From: Gemmatimonadota bacterium
GTDB lineage: Bacteria > Gemmatimonadota > Gemmatimonadetes > Palauibacterales > Palauibacteraceae
NCBI GenBank assembly: GCA_016649455.1
Contig: JAENXO010000007.1
Span: 1 to 20,523 of the forward strand
Reading direction: 5' to 3'
Length of the DNA stretch: 20,523 bases
The notes under the pieces are model-generated. The model saw nothing but the letters and a program-made list of their open reading frames with translations, had not been told where the DNA came from and did not search any database. Of the stretch, positions 1 to 8,141 are shown piece by piece. A program made the position numbers and the translations under genes. Position 1 is the stretch's first letter. Each line of letters opens with the position of its first letter.

Positions 1-573
1 ATCCGACCCGGGGTTACCCTCCGAATCCCGGACATCGGCCGTGAACTGAACGACGTCGCCCTGCGCCGCCCCGCCGGCATCACCAGAGATGGAAACGGAG
101 CCGACCTGCGGGCCTCCGGGTGGAACCACCGAGAACACCACACCCAGCGAGGCCAGCGTCTCACTCCCGACTCTCGCCTCGAGACTCACATCGTATTCGC
201 CGCCAGACAGTCCGTCCGGAAGTGTGAGGGACAGCGCCAGGTCTCGTCCATCCCCCGGGTTGAGTGTCGCCACTTCGGAAGGAGACACGGAGAGTCCGGC
301 CCCGGGGATTGCTCCACCGCCATTCGACCGCACGGCACCCGCCACGAGTTGTACCGGACCGGCCGCCGCGTTACCGCTGTTGCTGATCCGAATCGTCTCC
401 GTGCGCGCCTCACCCAGCGTCACGAGCGCGGGATCGAACGCCAGCACCGGGGCTGGAGCGGGGCCGGTCGGTCCGGTGGGCCCATCCGGCGTGCTGTCTC
501 CACCGCATGCCGCGACCCAACTGGACGCAACCAGCGCGCACACGATTACGATCGAGCGACAGGCTCGAATCAC
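1..573 (-). CDS. Secreted lipoprotein with Ig-like domains, 3' end outside window
   Basis: A GTG start is chosen because a full GAGGAGGT ribosome-binding site (586-579) lies 5 nt upstream; there is no in-frame ATG alternative. The visible 191 residues begin with a lipoprotein signal whose lipobox VAAC puts the lipidated Cys at residue 23. A short collagen-like tract (GPTGPTGP) follows, then a beta-rich region of CARDB/APHP type (about residues 45-150, with 'IRISNSGNAAAG') and the beginning of a bacterial Ig-like domain ('VQFTADVRDSEGN'). The role is unknown; such proteins are usually surface or periplasmic binding or adhesion proteins. It is divergent from the CopC-CopD gene with 175 bp between starts. 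The reading frame is open to base 1, so the length is unknown. Confidence 0.8.
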   Translation of the reverse strand, partial: MIRACRSIVIVCALVASSWVAACGGDSTPDGPTGPTGPAPAPVLAFDPALVTLGEARTETIRISNSGNAAAGPVQLVAGAVRSNGGGAIPGAGLSVSPSEVATLNPGDGRDLALSLTLPDGLSGGEYDVSLEARVGSETLASLGVVFSVVPPGGPQVGSVSISGDAGGAAQGDVVQFTADVRDSEGNPGSD

Positions 574-660
574 GAATTACCTCCTCGGGAGAATCCTCGG
601 CGACTCATTCAGCAAACACGAGCAGAGCCTGCGAGTTCCCCGCTATTGCTGAACCCGCCT

Positions 661-689
661 TTGCCTGTACGGGATCTTGCCTGTACGAT
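661..689 (+). promoter_or_regulatory. Candidate promoter overlain by an 11-bp direct repeat, upstream of copC-copD
   Basis: TTGCCTGTACG occurs at 661-671 and again at 677-687 (16-bp period). TTGCCT (661-666) and TACGAT (684-689) are separated by 17 bp and each matches the sigma-70 -35/-10 consensus at 4 of 6 positions, so the two repeat copies sit on the -35 and -10. The start codon is 59 bp further down. This could be a regulated promoter with a direct-repeat operator. It is inferred from sequence only. Confidence 0.3.
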
Positions 690-748
690 CTACGCGCCAC
701 CGGGGGGTGATCTGCATCGAGTGCGGGACAGCAGGGAGACCGGGTTCC

Positions 749-2131
749 ATGACATTGCAGCGTGGTGTGTTGCCGTCGCTTCTTCTCTCCGCAGGTCTCG
801 CCGGGCCGCTCGTGGCGGCGTCGGTCGGACTGGACTCCGGGCATGGCGAACGACACGGTCGGACCAGCTACGACCTGTTCCACACGCGACTCGAGGCATC
901 GACGCCCGCCGAAGGGGACGTTCTCACCAGCCCTCTTCCTGTGGCGCGGTTTGAATTCTCCGGACCGGTAGAGCCCTCCCTTACCCGCCTGCTGCTCCGC
1001 TACCCGTCCGGCGACTCCCTTTTCCTGGGCACGATCGTCGTGCCTGACAGTGCACACGTGATCCGGGCGGAATTCCCGGACCTGGCTCCCGGATTGTATG
1101 CGCTCGCGTGGACTACGGTTTCCGTGGACGGGCACGCCGCGGACGGCGTGATCGGGTTCGAAGTCGCCGCGGATGCCGAATCTCGCGCTCCGGCCGCGGA
1201 AACCGCCGATGACTCGACTGGCGTGGCCGAAACCGCTGCGGGCGACGGGCTTGGAATCGCGGAGCCGGCCTCGCTCGAAGTCGCCGGACCGCCACTGCGT
1301 CGCACCCTGTTCCGCGGTCTCGGCCTGGCCTGTCTTCTCGCGGCAGCGGGTGTCCTGTGGTTCGCCGGTGGCAGCGGCCTGGTGCGCGAACCGGCAGTGC
1401 TGCGAGCGGCATCCGCCGCGGCCCTGCTGGCGACGATTCTGCTGGGCCTCGACTACCTGGACTGGCTGGGAGACGTGCGACCGGCCGGCATGGGCGTGAT
1501 CGAAGGCCTCGTCGCCGCGGTGCGAACCCGCACCGGCATGATCGAGGGCAGCCGGGTACTGCTCGCAGGGCTCACGTTCTTCCTGGCGGGCGGTGCGAGA
1601 GCCGGACGGATGGCAGGGCTCGTGGCGATGGTCGCGGTGATTTTCGGTGCTGCTTCGGGCCACCCGGCGGTCATCGAACCGTCGCTCGCGCTTCCGGCGA
1701 ACGCCCTGCATCTCGGGGCTGCGGCGATCTGGATCGGGGGCGTTCTCCTGCTCACGGTCCTCCCGGACCACCCGGAAAAGGCAGATGGCGGGTGGCGCTA
1801 CGAGCAGGTCGCGAGCCGGGTCTCGTCGCGAGCCTTCCTGGCCGTGGGAGTGATACTCGGGACCGCCTTGCTTCAGGACCTGCTGTTTCTGGGCGGAATC
1901 GGGAATCTCCTCACCACGCGATACGGACAGCTGCTCATCGCAAAGTCCGTGGGGCTGGTCCTGCTGATCGGCTTCGGAGCGTGGCACCGCTGGAAGACCC
2001 TGCCGAAGCTGGTGCAGACCGGAGACCAGGGCCCGCTGCGGCTGGCAGTACGAATCGAGATCCTGTTCCTCACCGGCGTCATCCTGCTCGCGGCCTGGCT
2101 GGCGCTGACCCCTCCACCGGTTGCCGGGTGA
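749..2131 (+). CDS. CopC-CopD fusion, copper resistance/uptake protein
   Basis: The ATG at 749 is preferred over in-frame upstream starts because it is preceded by GGGAG and begins a signal peptide (residues 1-25). The product is 460 residues. Residues 45-140 are a CopC beta-sandwich: an N-terminal His (H45, 'HTRLEASTPAEGD') and the conserved 'DGHAADGVIGFEV' (D127, H129) are the residues expected for a Cu(II) site. An acidic/Ala linker (about 141-180) leads to a CopD membrane domain with about eight helices (190-455). It contains 'SGHPA' (H305), 'NALHLGAAAIWIGG' (H321), 'RYGQLLIAKS' and a terminal 'TPPPVAG' tail. Known members of this family bind copper in the periplasm and move it across the inner membrane. 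It looks monocistronic; a weak hairpin overlaps the stop codon. Confidence 0.88.
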   Translation: MTLQRGVLPSLLLSAGLAGPLVAASVGLDSGHGERHGRTSYDLFHTRLEASTPAEGDVLTSPLPVARFEFSGPVEPSLTRLLLRYPSGDSLFLGTIVVPDSAHVIRAEFPDLAPGLYALAWTTVSVDGHAADGVIGFEVAADAESRAPAAETADDSTGVAETAAGDGLGIAEPASLEVAGPPLRRTLFRGLGLACLLAAAGVLWFAGGSGLVREPAVLRAASAAALLATILLGLDYLDWLGDVRPAGMGVIEGLVAAVRTRTGMIEGSRVLLAGLTFFLAGGARAGRMAGLVAMVAVIFGAASGHPAVIEPSLALPANALHLGAAAIWIGGVLLLTVLPDHPEKADGGWRYEQVASRVSSRAFLAVGVILGTALLQDLLFLGGIGNLLTTRYGQLLIAKSVGLVLLIGFGAWHRWKTLPKLVQTGDQGPLRLAVRIEILFLTGVILLAAWLALTPPPVAG

Positions 2132-2245
2132 GACTTTTCGTCACCTATGGGACCAATGCGACCGTTCCGATGATCTCCGCTCAGCCGCGCCGAACTCGAG
2201 TACGCCGCTCGTAAGTACCGAGCTGCGATCGGTTTCCGACATGCC

Positions 2246-2261
2246 TCCGTATGATTACGGA
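2246..2261. promoter_or_regulatory. Inverted repeat in the leader of the nonahaem gene
   Basis: TCCGTA-TGAT-TACGGA is a perfect 6-bp inverted repeat about 115 bp upstream of the nonahaem cytochrome start. A second perfect palindrome, CCTGACAGTCAGG (2339-2351), lies just upstream of the ribosome-binding site. Either could be an operator or an mRNA hairpin. Six-bp arms can arise by chance, so the support is modest. Confidence 0.22.
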
Positions 2262-2375
2262 CCACCGCAGGTATGGCCCGCTTCGTGCTTTGCTTCCCGC
2301 GCGAGGCTGGTAATTTTCGAGGTGGCCGAGGCTGTCGGCCTGACAGTCAGGTCAGTTTCTTCGTGGAGGAGAGCA

Positions 2376-3812
2376 ATGAAGGGTCGAAGAGGGTTTGGAG
2401 TCTTGCTGGCGGTTTCCGTCGCCCTGGTTTCGTTCGGGTGCGAAGGGGACACGGGTCCGCAGGGCCCGCCGGGACCGGAGGGACCGGAAGGTCCTTCAGG
2501 CACCGTAAGCCAGTACGCCTACTTTGGTGACTTTGGTAGCGAGTGCTCCCACTGTCACGCGACGACGATCAATGACTACGTGACGACCGGACACCGGTTC
2601 GCCTACGACGATCTCGAAGCCGCGGATCAGTCGGATCTGTACTGCCTGCAGTGCCACACCACCGGGTTCAACTGCACAGTCGAGTCTGGTGATACCGAAA
2701 TCGATCCGGCGAACTGCGTGGAGCCGGCTGACGGCTACAGTGGCTACATCGGCGACGAGACCGATGAGGGCGTCGCGCGGCGTGCCGACCTCGAGGGCGT
2801 ACAGTGCGAGTCCTGCCACGGCGCGATGGGGCCGGACTTCAACGTCCACCTTCCCGAGATCTCCTTCTCGACGTGGGACAACTCGCTGTGCGCGGGCTGC
2901 CACGACGCGCAGATCACCGAGTGGGAGACGTCGGGCCACGCGCTGTCCGCTGGCGGCGACCCGGAAGCGCTGGCTGACGAATTCGGCCGCAGTTCCTGCA
3001 ACGCCTGCCACACCTCCGAGGGCTTCATTCTGACGTATGATCCGTCCTACGCCACGTATGACTTTGGCGGACACTACAGCCAGATCGGTTGCCCGACCTG
3101 TCACGATCCCCACCTGGGCGAGGATGGCGGTGGCAACGACGCGCAGTTGAGGACCGAGGATGCGGTCACGCTCAACTACTACGCACCTGAGGACGAGGAC
3201 GACGTGCCGACGGCCGAGGGCTACGGTCCGGGCCAGACCTGCATGCAGTGCCACAAGGCCCGTCGGGACTATGCCAACGTCCAGGGCCAGATCGCCAACG
3301 GCTCCGCGCACTTCGGTCCGCATCACAGCAACCAGCTCGACATGTTCCTCGGAGCGGGCTCGTATGAGATTCCGGGATTTGAAGCGGAGTTTGATGCGAA
3401 CCGGGCTCATCCGCACCAGACGCTGGTCACGGAGGCATGTGTGACGTGTCACATGGCGTTCTCCGAGGATGCCGGTGGACACGTCGTGCACAACTTCATG
3501 CCCTCGACCGAGAACTGCGCCGGTTGCCATCCAGGTATCCCGGACTTCGACGTGAACGGCATGCAGACGCAGGTCGAAGCCAAGATGGATTCGGTCGCCG
3601 TGCTGTTGGGGTATGCTGATTACCACGATCTCGCCGACAACATCAACGACGAGTTCACCGGTAACCAGACGTGGCCGGCGGATTGGATGCGCGAGGTGGG
3701 GTACCAGTTCATCTTCGTGTACAATTCGCATGACTTCGGTGTGCACAACGCGAACTACGCGAATGCGCTGCTCGACACCGCGATCGATTACGCGAACGAC
3801 ATGCTTCCGTAG
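2376..3812 (+). CDS. Nonahaem c-type cytochrome lipoprotein with collagen-like linker
   Basis: The ATG at 2376 follows GGAGGAG with good spacing and opens directly into a signal peptide, although the frame is open further upstream. The 478-residue product carries a lipoprotein-like signal with Cys22 ('LVSFGC'; the -3 position is not the usual Leu). Next is the collagen-like GPQGPPGPEGPEGPSG (residues 27-42), then nine CXXCH haem sites at 57, 90, 144, 172, 208, 239, 289, 355 and 381. Many non-motif His residues could serve as distal ligands. The C-terminal helix with 'HDFGVHNANYANALL' resembles the tail of multihaem cytochromes of the nitrite/hydroxylamine-type superfamily. No catalytic CXXCK motif is present, so electron transfer rather than a defined reductase is the safer call. 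The likely site is the periplasm or outer membrane. It ends at a strong terminator. Confidence 0.88.
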   Translation: MKGRRGFGVLLAVSVALVSFGCEGDTGPQGPPGPEGPEGPSGTVSQYAYFGDFGSECSHCHATTINDYVTTGHRFAYDDLEAADQSDLYCLQCHTTGFNCTVESGDTEIDPANCVEPADGYSGYIGDETDEGVARRADLEGVQCESCHGAMGPDFNVHLPEISFSTWDNSLCAGCHDAQITEWETSGHALSAGGDPEALADEFGRSSCNACHTSEGFILTYDPSYATYDFGGHYSQIGCPTCHDPHLGEDGGGNDAQLRTEDAVTLNYYAPEDEDDVPTAEGYGPGQTCMQCHKARRDYANVQGQIANGSAHFGPHHSNQLDMFLGAGSYEIPGFEAEFDANRAHPHQTLVTEACVTCHMAFSEDAGGHVVHNFMPSTENCAGCHPGIPDFDVNGMQTQVEAKMDSVAVLLGYADYHDLADNINDEFTGNQTWPADWMREVGYQFIFVYNSHDFGVHNANYANALLDTAIDYANDMLP

Positions 3813-3886
3813 GAAGGCCTGAGCCGCCCGAGAGCACGCGCTCTCCGCGGGTGGTCCAGCAGGGTCCTGCAACGGGACCCGAACAC

Positions 3887-3922
3887 TCAAAGGCCCGGAG
3901 CGAATCCGCTCCGGGCCTTTGA
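3887..3922. terminator. Bidirectional terminator between convergent genes
   Basis: A perfect 16-bp stem with a 4-nt loop (AATC): arms at 3887-3902 and 3907-3922, GC-rich core GGCCCGGAGCG. TCAAA at one end and TTTGA at the other give a short U-run on both strands. It lies 75 bp after the cytochrome stop and 26 bp after the transporter stop, as expected for a shared terminator. Confidence 0.88.
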
Positions 3923-3948
3923 ACATCCAGGTTGGCGGGCGTCCGGGC

Positions 3949-6180
3949 TTACTCGATAGCGATGCTCTCCCGAGCCGACACCCACAGGATCTCGTTCAGC
4001 CCCAGGTGGCGGGTGAACAGCTCGGTTCCCTTGCTGCCCAGGCGCTCCTCGGTGAATCCCATCAGGACCAGGTCGGCGTCCGCCGATTTCGCCTCCACCA
4101 GGCGCGAGAAGTCGATCCGGTCGTCGGTCGGGAAGACTTTCAATCTCCGGCCCGAGATCGCGATCCGCCCCTCGGCGATCAGCGCCATCAGCTCGTCCGT
4201 CCGCTCCCTGACCTGGGAATCCGGGAAGGCCGCGAAGATCGACAGCTCGGCACCGTCCCAGTCGGGGTGCCCGAGCAGGATGTACGACAGCAGGATTATC
4301 AGACTCGCGTTCCGATAATCGTGCCATGTGAGCCAGATGTGGATCGAGGCCCGGTTTCCGAAGTGGTGATCTCCGTGCCGGAGCACGAGCGTGTCCATGC
4401 GGGCTGTCTGGGCCAGCATCACTCCATCGCTTACTTCTTCGACCACCGAGATCGGATCGTGTTCGGAGAATTCGAACAGAACCGTGTTGTTCTCGACACC
4501 AGCGATACCGGGAGCCTGAAGCGTCTGGGCCAGGGCCGATCGCATCGACGGACTGATCATCGTGTCCACGAACACGCCTGACGGGCGCTGCTCCTGGAGC
4601 TTCAACAGCCGGTCGAGCACATCCTGGCTCTCCCGGTAGCTCTCGTCAGTGAGAAGCCCCTTGATGTAGTGCAGATAGGTTCCGAATCCGTACCGGTGGC
4701 TGAGCCAGGTCAGCATCTGCATCGGCGCGGAGCGATCGAACGTCCGGTCCGTCACCGTTATGATGCTGGGCCGCCACTCGTCGGGAGGCGTCTTCTGCAG
4801 GCGGATCTGCAGCCTCCGCGTCATCTGGGTCATCACTCCCTGGAAGATCGCGCCCAGGTCATCCTGATGGCTGATCGACCGCTGGATTCCCCAGTACAGA
4901 ATTGACATCACGACGATCGCCAGCAGTGCATACAGCGGGTCCATCTGGAACATCAGAAACAGACAGATCACCGCCCCGGCGAGGCTGATGTACCAGCGCG
5001 ACCGAAAGCTCGGCCGATAGCTGGGCCGGGCCGCGAAGTGCTCGAGGAAGCTGATCGCGCACAGAGAGCCGTACGTGACCATGAAAAACATGGAGATGAT
5101 CCGGGCTACGAAGTCGACGTTCCCGAACATCGCGACCAGGAACGCGAGTCCCGCCGTGACGATCGTGGCGTTACGCGGTTCCCCGAGTTCCCCGACACCG
5201 GCGGACAGCACCCGGGTCGCCGATACGGAAGGGACGATCCGGTCCCGGGCCAGCGCCTGCAGAGTGCGCGGCGCCACCAGGATCGAGCCGATCGCCGACG
5301 AGATGCACGCCGCAGCGAGTCCAATCGGAATCAGCGGCGGCCACAGGGCGATGTCCGACATCACCAGTCGACTCGTGTCCGCCAGCATTTCGGTGGGTGC
5401 CGAGACGGACAACTTCCAGGCGACCAGAACGTACATCAACATTCCCGCCGCCGTGGCCGACATGATCCCGAGCGGGATCGACTTCCGCGGACTGGCAAGG
5501 TCCCCCGACAGGCCGACGCCCGCCGTCATGCCGGTGAACGCCGGAAACACGATGGCGAACACGAGGATGAACGGGTCTTTCAGCTGCAGCTCGCTGAACA
5601 GGATCGGCGCCTGGTCTTCGCTCCCCGGCACGGCATGGCCGACCAGGAAGGCCACGAGCGACACGGCCAGCACGCCGACCACGACCCACAGCACCGCGAC
5701 CCCGATGCTCGCACCCCTCGTCAGCATGAGCCCGAGCAGTAGCACGATGGCGGGCAGTGAGATCATCCGTGGATCAAACGGGATACCGATTGTGGACTCG
5801 ATCAACGGCGCGAGCGACCGGAACGCCTCGGCGAATGCGATCAGATAGAAGGCCACCGAGATCGCCTGCGACATGAAAAGTGCGATTCCGATCGCCCCAC
5901 CGATGCTCTGACCGAAGGAACGGGAGATAATGAAGTACTCCCCTCCCCCTTCCACCCGCCGGTTGGTGGCGATCTCCGCTATCGCGAGGGCCGTCGGAAT
6001 CGTAACGGCGTGGCCCAGGGCGATGATCGCCAGCGTTCCGAGGAAGCCGGTCTGCGCCACGGCATAGCCGAAGCGAAGAAAGAGGATCGCCCCGAGAATC
6101 GTGCTGATCGATGCGAGGAAGACAGGCGCCGTACCGAAGCCGTGACCTCCCGCTGAAGCTTCCGGGCGGGATTCTCTCAC
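3949..6180 (-). CDS. SLC12-like cation-chloride cotransporter family permease (APC superfamily)
   Basis: I place the start at GTG 6180, which overlaps the stop of the upstream gene as GTGA. The frame stays open further upstream but that extension lies over the neighbour and lacks family features. The 743-residue product has an N-terminal APC-fold membrane domain of about 12 helices (residues 15-440) with the SLC12 hallmark 'ILFLRFGYAVAQTG' near residues 32-45 and 'GVGLSGDLASPRKSIP' in the middle. A soluble C-terminal domain begins 'EWRPSIITVT', like the 'WRP..LVLT' entry to the SLC12 C-terminal domain. Family members couple Cl- movement to Na+ and/or K+; some bacterial homologues may carry amino acids, so the ions here are uncertain. 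It is translationally coupled to the 111-residue membrane protein upstream. Confidence 0.85.
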   Translation of the reverse strand: MRESRPEASAGGHGFGTAPVFLASISTILGAILFLRFGYAVAQTGFLGTLAIIALGHAVTIPTALAIAEIATNRRVEGGGEYFIISRSFGQSIGGAIGIALFMSQAISVAFYLIAFAEAFRSLAPLIESTIGIPFDPRMISLPAIVLLLGLMLTRGASIGVAVLWVVVGVLAVSLVAFLVGHAVPGSEDQAPILFSELQLKDPFILVFAIVFPAFTGMTAGVGLSGDLASPRKSIPLGIMSATAAGMLMYVLVAWKLSVSAPTEMLADTSRLVMSDIALWPPLIPIGLAAACISSAIGSILVAPRTLQALARDRIVPSVSATRVLSAGVGELGEPRNATIVTAGLAFLVAMFGNVDFVARIISMFFMVTYGSLCAISFLEHFAARPSYRPSFRSRWYISLAGAVICLFLMFQMDPLYALLAIVVMSILYWGIQRSISHQDDLGAIFQGVMTQMTRRLQIRLQKTPPDEWRPSIITVTDRTFDRSAPMQMLTWLSHRYGFGTYLHYIKGLLTDESYRESQDVLDRLLKLQEQRPSGVFVDTMISPSMRSALAQTLQAPGIAGVENNTVLFEFSEHDPISVVEEVSDGVMLAQTARMDTLVLRHGDHHFGNRASIHIWLTWHDYRNASLIILLSYILLGHPDWDGAELSIFAAFPDSQVRERTDELMALIAEGRIAISGRRLKVFPTDDRIDFSRLVEAKSADADLVLMGFTEERLGSKGTELFTRHLGLNEILWVSARESIAIE

Positions 6181-6512
6181 CGGGCGTCGTCCGAACCGAA
6201 CTCCGACTGAGCGTCCGAGGCAACCTCGACCTCGTCCCGGAACAGGGGAATCCTGGCTCCCGACTGCATGGCCAGCGCCAGCAGGATTCCGCCGCCGAAT
6301 CCGAAGATGCCCAGGATCAGGTAGCTGGCCGGCACCAGCCGCGCTGCGAGCACCAATGCGCCGCCGAACATGAACAGGACGGCGACCAGGATATTCAGCG
6401 TATCCGTCGATCGACGGGCGACGACCGCAGCTCCGACGCCGGCGAGCAGTCCGACCAGGAAGCTCCACGCCAGCACAACGCCGAACAGCAACCAGGCAAG
6501 CAGGGTGTTCAC
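6177..6512 (-). CDS. Small three-helix membrane protein coupled to the transporter
   Basis: GTG 6512 is chosen because GGAGAG precedes it at 7-8 nt and because the residues upstream in frame are not membrane- or signal-like. The product is 111 residues with three hydrophobic segments (about 4-32, 39-58 and 62-82) and an acidic C-terminal tail ending 'SEFGSDDAR'. No family was recognised. The 4-nt overlap with the SLC12-like gene strongly suggests co-translation, and an accessory or regulatory subunit of that transporter is a reasonable inference. Confidence 0.7.
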   Translation of the reverse strand: MNTLLAWLLFGVVLAWSFLVGLLAGVGAAVVARRSTDTLNILVAVLFMFGGALVLAARLVPASYLILGIFGFGGGILLALAMQSGARIPLFRDEVEVASDAQSEFGSDDAR

Positions 6513-6703
6513 AGAGACTCTCCGTTGGTCAGGGCGCCGGGCGCCTGGCAGCGGGATTCGATTTCCGCCTCGAACGGTTTTCGGTCCGGTCAAACATACA
6601 TCCGCGGGGGTGAATCGATACAGCGGCCAGTACGCCCGGTCATTCCCGTCGCCTCGATTCCCCTTTTCTCGGCTCGTCCGATTTGCTGTTTGGAGTGCCA
6701 CGT

Positions 6704-6718
6704 CAGTAGTCTCTACTG
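6704..6718. promoter_or_regulatory. Short inverted repeat in the divergent 6513-6755 spacer
   Basis: CAGTAG-TCT-CTACTG, a perfect 6-bp hairpin or operator-like repeat, lies about 38 bp upstream of the VOC gene start in the 243-bp spacer between divergent genes. No convincing -35/-10 pair was found there. Low support. Confidence 0.2.
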
Positions 6719-6755
6719 CCACTATTGAAGTGCACGCGACACGCTGGAGGACCGG

Positions 6756-7229
6756 ATGGGCGTTGGAGACACGGGGTCACTGCACCACACCGCCTGGGTG
6801 GTGAACGACGTCGAGAAGGCGGCGAAGTCCCTGGCCGATTCTCTGTCGATCCAGTGGTCCGTGTGGACGATCGAGCCGGTCGCATGCACGGTGCATGGGA
6901 AGGACGTCCCCTGCACGTTCAAGGTCGCGATCGCCCAGATCGGGGACTCGAACTTCGAACTCGTCGAACCGCTCACCGGGCGCAGCGTCTACGTCGAGCA
7001 CCTCGAGACAAAGGGCGAGGGCTTCCATCACAGTTGCATCTTCTACCCGAGTCGGGAGAGCGCGCGCCAGGCAAGGGATCTACTCCTGACCCAGGGCCGG
7101 ACGATGATCCAGACCGCAGACCTCGGCGAGCTCGGTGAATTCTGCTATTTCCATATGCCGGAGACCGATTCCGTGCTCGAACTGCTCTATCTGTCCGAAC
7201 TGCCGGCACCCGAGAAGACGATCGGCTAG
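6756..7229 (+). CDS. VOC-family protein, methylmalonyl-CoA epimerase/glyoxalase-like
   Basis: The ATG is preceded by GGAGG at 5 nt. The 157-residue product has the two-module VOC layout. Module one starts 'LHHTAWVVNDVEKA' (H10/H11) and reaches 'NFELVEPL' (E68/E71). Module two starts 'GFHHSCIF' (H91/H92) and ends 'SVLELLYL' (E142). His-Glu-His-Glu at these places is the standard metal-ligand set of the fold. Family members include epimerases, lyases and dioxygenases; the sequence alone does not decide the substrate. Epimerase is suggested by the short length and the 'HHTAWVV..VEKA' opening. It is probably cytoplasmic (no signal peptide). The next gene starts 117 bp downstream. Confidence 0.75.
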   Translation: MGVGDTGSLHHTAWVVNDVEKAAKSLADSLSIQWSVWTIEPVACTVHGKDVPCTFKVAIAQIGDSNFELVEPLTGRSVYVEHLETKGEGFHHSCIFYPSRESARQARDLLLTQGRTMIQTADLGELGEFCYFHMPETDSVLELLYLSELPAPEKTIG

Positions 7230-7346
7230 CAGGGAGAGGGGTCTGCCGAACAACCTCGCCCGGGGGTGGACGGAAGACGCTCGGTCCATTAGAGTTATGC
7301 CCCGTTGGAAATCTCGATGTCTCGGATCTGACCCGGGGGGGCAGCG

Positions 7347-8087
7347 ATGAGAAGAACCGGCACAGTCCTGGCACTCGCCTGCATGGCCGCGTTCTTCACG
7401 CCCGCCGACTCCCACGCGCAGAGCCTCAAGGGATCGAAGAAGTCGCTCGATCTCCAGAACCGGGTCGCAGAACAGCACGACTTCACGTTCATCGGCACCA
7501 CCTCGCAGGCGAAGCGATTCGTCGAGCTGGGATACCTGGTTCGCGTGAAGAGCAACGGCGACTACCACGTCAACCAGATCTCCCACCCATACGCCAGGCC
7601 CGAGGTCGAGTTGTTCGTCTCACGCCTCGGCAGGCAGTACCGGAGCGCGTGCGGTGAGCAGCTGGTGATCACCAGCCTCACGAGGCCAACGAGTCGGCAG
7701 CCGCGGAACGCCTCCTCGAGGTCGGTCCACCCGACGGGCATGGCGATGGACGTCCGGCGGAGCAGCAGCCGGGCCTGCCGCTCCTGGCTCGAGAAGGTGC
7801 TGCTGAGCCTGGAAGGAGCCGGGGTGCTCGAAGCGACGCGCGAAAGCAGCCCGCCTCACTACCACATCGCGTTGTTCCCGAAGCAGTATGCCTCGTACGT
7901 GGACCGGAGGCTGGCGGATGCCGGAGACGGCGGGACCGCGGTCGCCTACCACGTGAGGAGCGGCGATTCGTTGTGGTCGATCGCCCAGAAGCACGGTACG
8001 AGCATCACCGAACTCCGCACCGTGAACGAGCTGCGGGGAAGTCGGATCTTCGCCGGCCAGGTGCTGACGGTGCCGGCGGGGCGCTAG
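7347..8087 (+). CDS. DUF5715/M15-like peptidoglycan protein with C-terminal LysM domain
   Basis: The 246-residue product has a signal peptide (1-25, ending 'DSHAQ'). A central domain contains 'LVITSLTRPTSRQ' (106-118), 'SVHPTGMAMDV' (H128, D135) and 'PPHYHIALFP' (H171, H173). The order S-x-H...D...H-x-H is that of M15-type zinc D-Ala-D-Ala/LAS peptidases, which makes a cell-wall peptidase plausible; family members are often labelled DUF5715. A LysM domain (about 200-243, 'YHVRSGDSLWSIAQKHG') would bind peptidoglycan. A G-rich stretch precedes the ATG as a weak ribosome-binding site. The gene ends at a hairpin shared with the convergent lipoprotein gene. Activity is inferred from motif order only. 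Confidence 0.8.
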   Translation: MRRTGTVLALACMAAFFTPADSHAQSLKGSKKSLDLQNRVAEQHDFTFIGTTSQAKRFVELGYLVRVKSNGDYHVNQISHPYARPEVELFVSRLGRQYRSACGEQLVITSLTRPTSRQPRNASSRSVHPTGMAMDVRRSSSRACRSWLEKVLLSLEGAGVLEATRESSPPHYHIALFPKQYASYVDRRLADAGDGGTAVAYHVRSGDSLWSIAQKHGTSITELRTVNELRGSRIFAGQVLTVPAGR

Positions 8088-8090
8088 AAG

Positions 8091-8115
8091 GCCCCGCCGC
8101 GACACGCGGCGAGGC
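8091..8115. terminator. Bidirectional hairpin terminator between convergent genes
   Basis: Arms GCCCCGCCGCG (8091-8101) and CGCGGCGAGGC (8105-8115) pair with one mismatch around a 3-nt loop (ACA); further GAAG/CTTC pairing is possible outside. It starts 4 bp after the DUF5715 stop and ends 26 bp after the lipoprotein stop. It lacks a clear U-tract, which is common in high-GC genomes. Confidence 0.6.
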
Positions 8116-8141
8116 CCCCTTCATCAGATCCGTCGTATCGA

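Noticed and set aside
605..1987. Long minus-strand open frame of 460 codons opposite copC-copD
   Set aside because: It is antisense to a gene with clear CopC and CopD motifs; the translation is Arg/Glu/Gln-rich without domains, as expected of a high-GC shadow.
2115..2140. Terminator after copC-copD
   Set aside because: CACCGG-TTG-CCGGGTG needs a bulge, overlaps the stop codon and has only a short T-run later; too weak to list.
2121..2375. 85-codon in-frame extension upstream of the nonahaem cytochrome
   Set aside because: It would bury the signal peptide and lipid Cys; the ATG at 2376 has the ribosome-binding site.
2496..3926. Minus-strand open frame of 476 codons opposite the nonahaem gene
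   Set aside because: Its Val/Arg/His-rich translation is the mirror of cytochrome codons; it also runs through the shared terminator.
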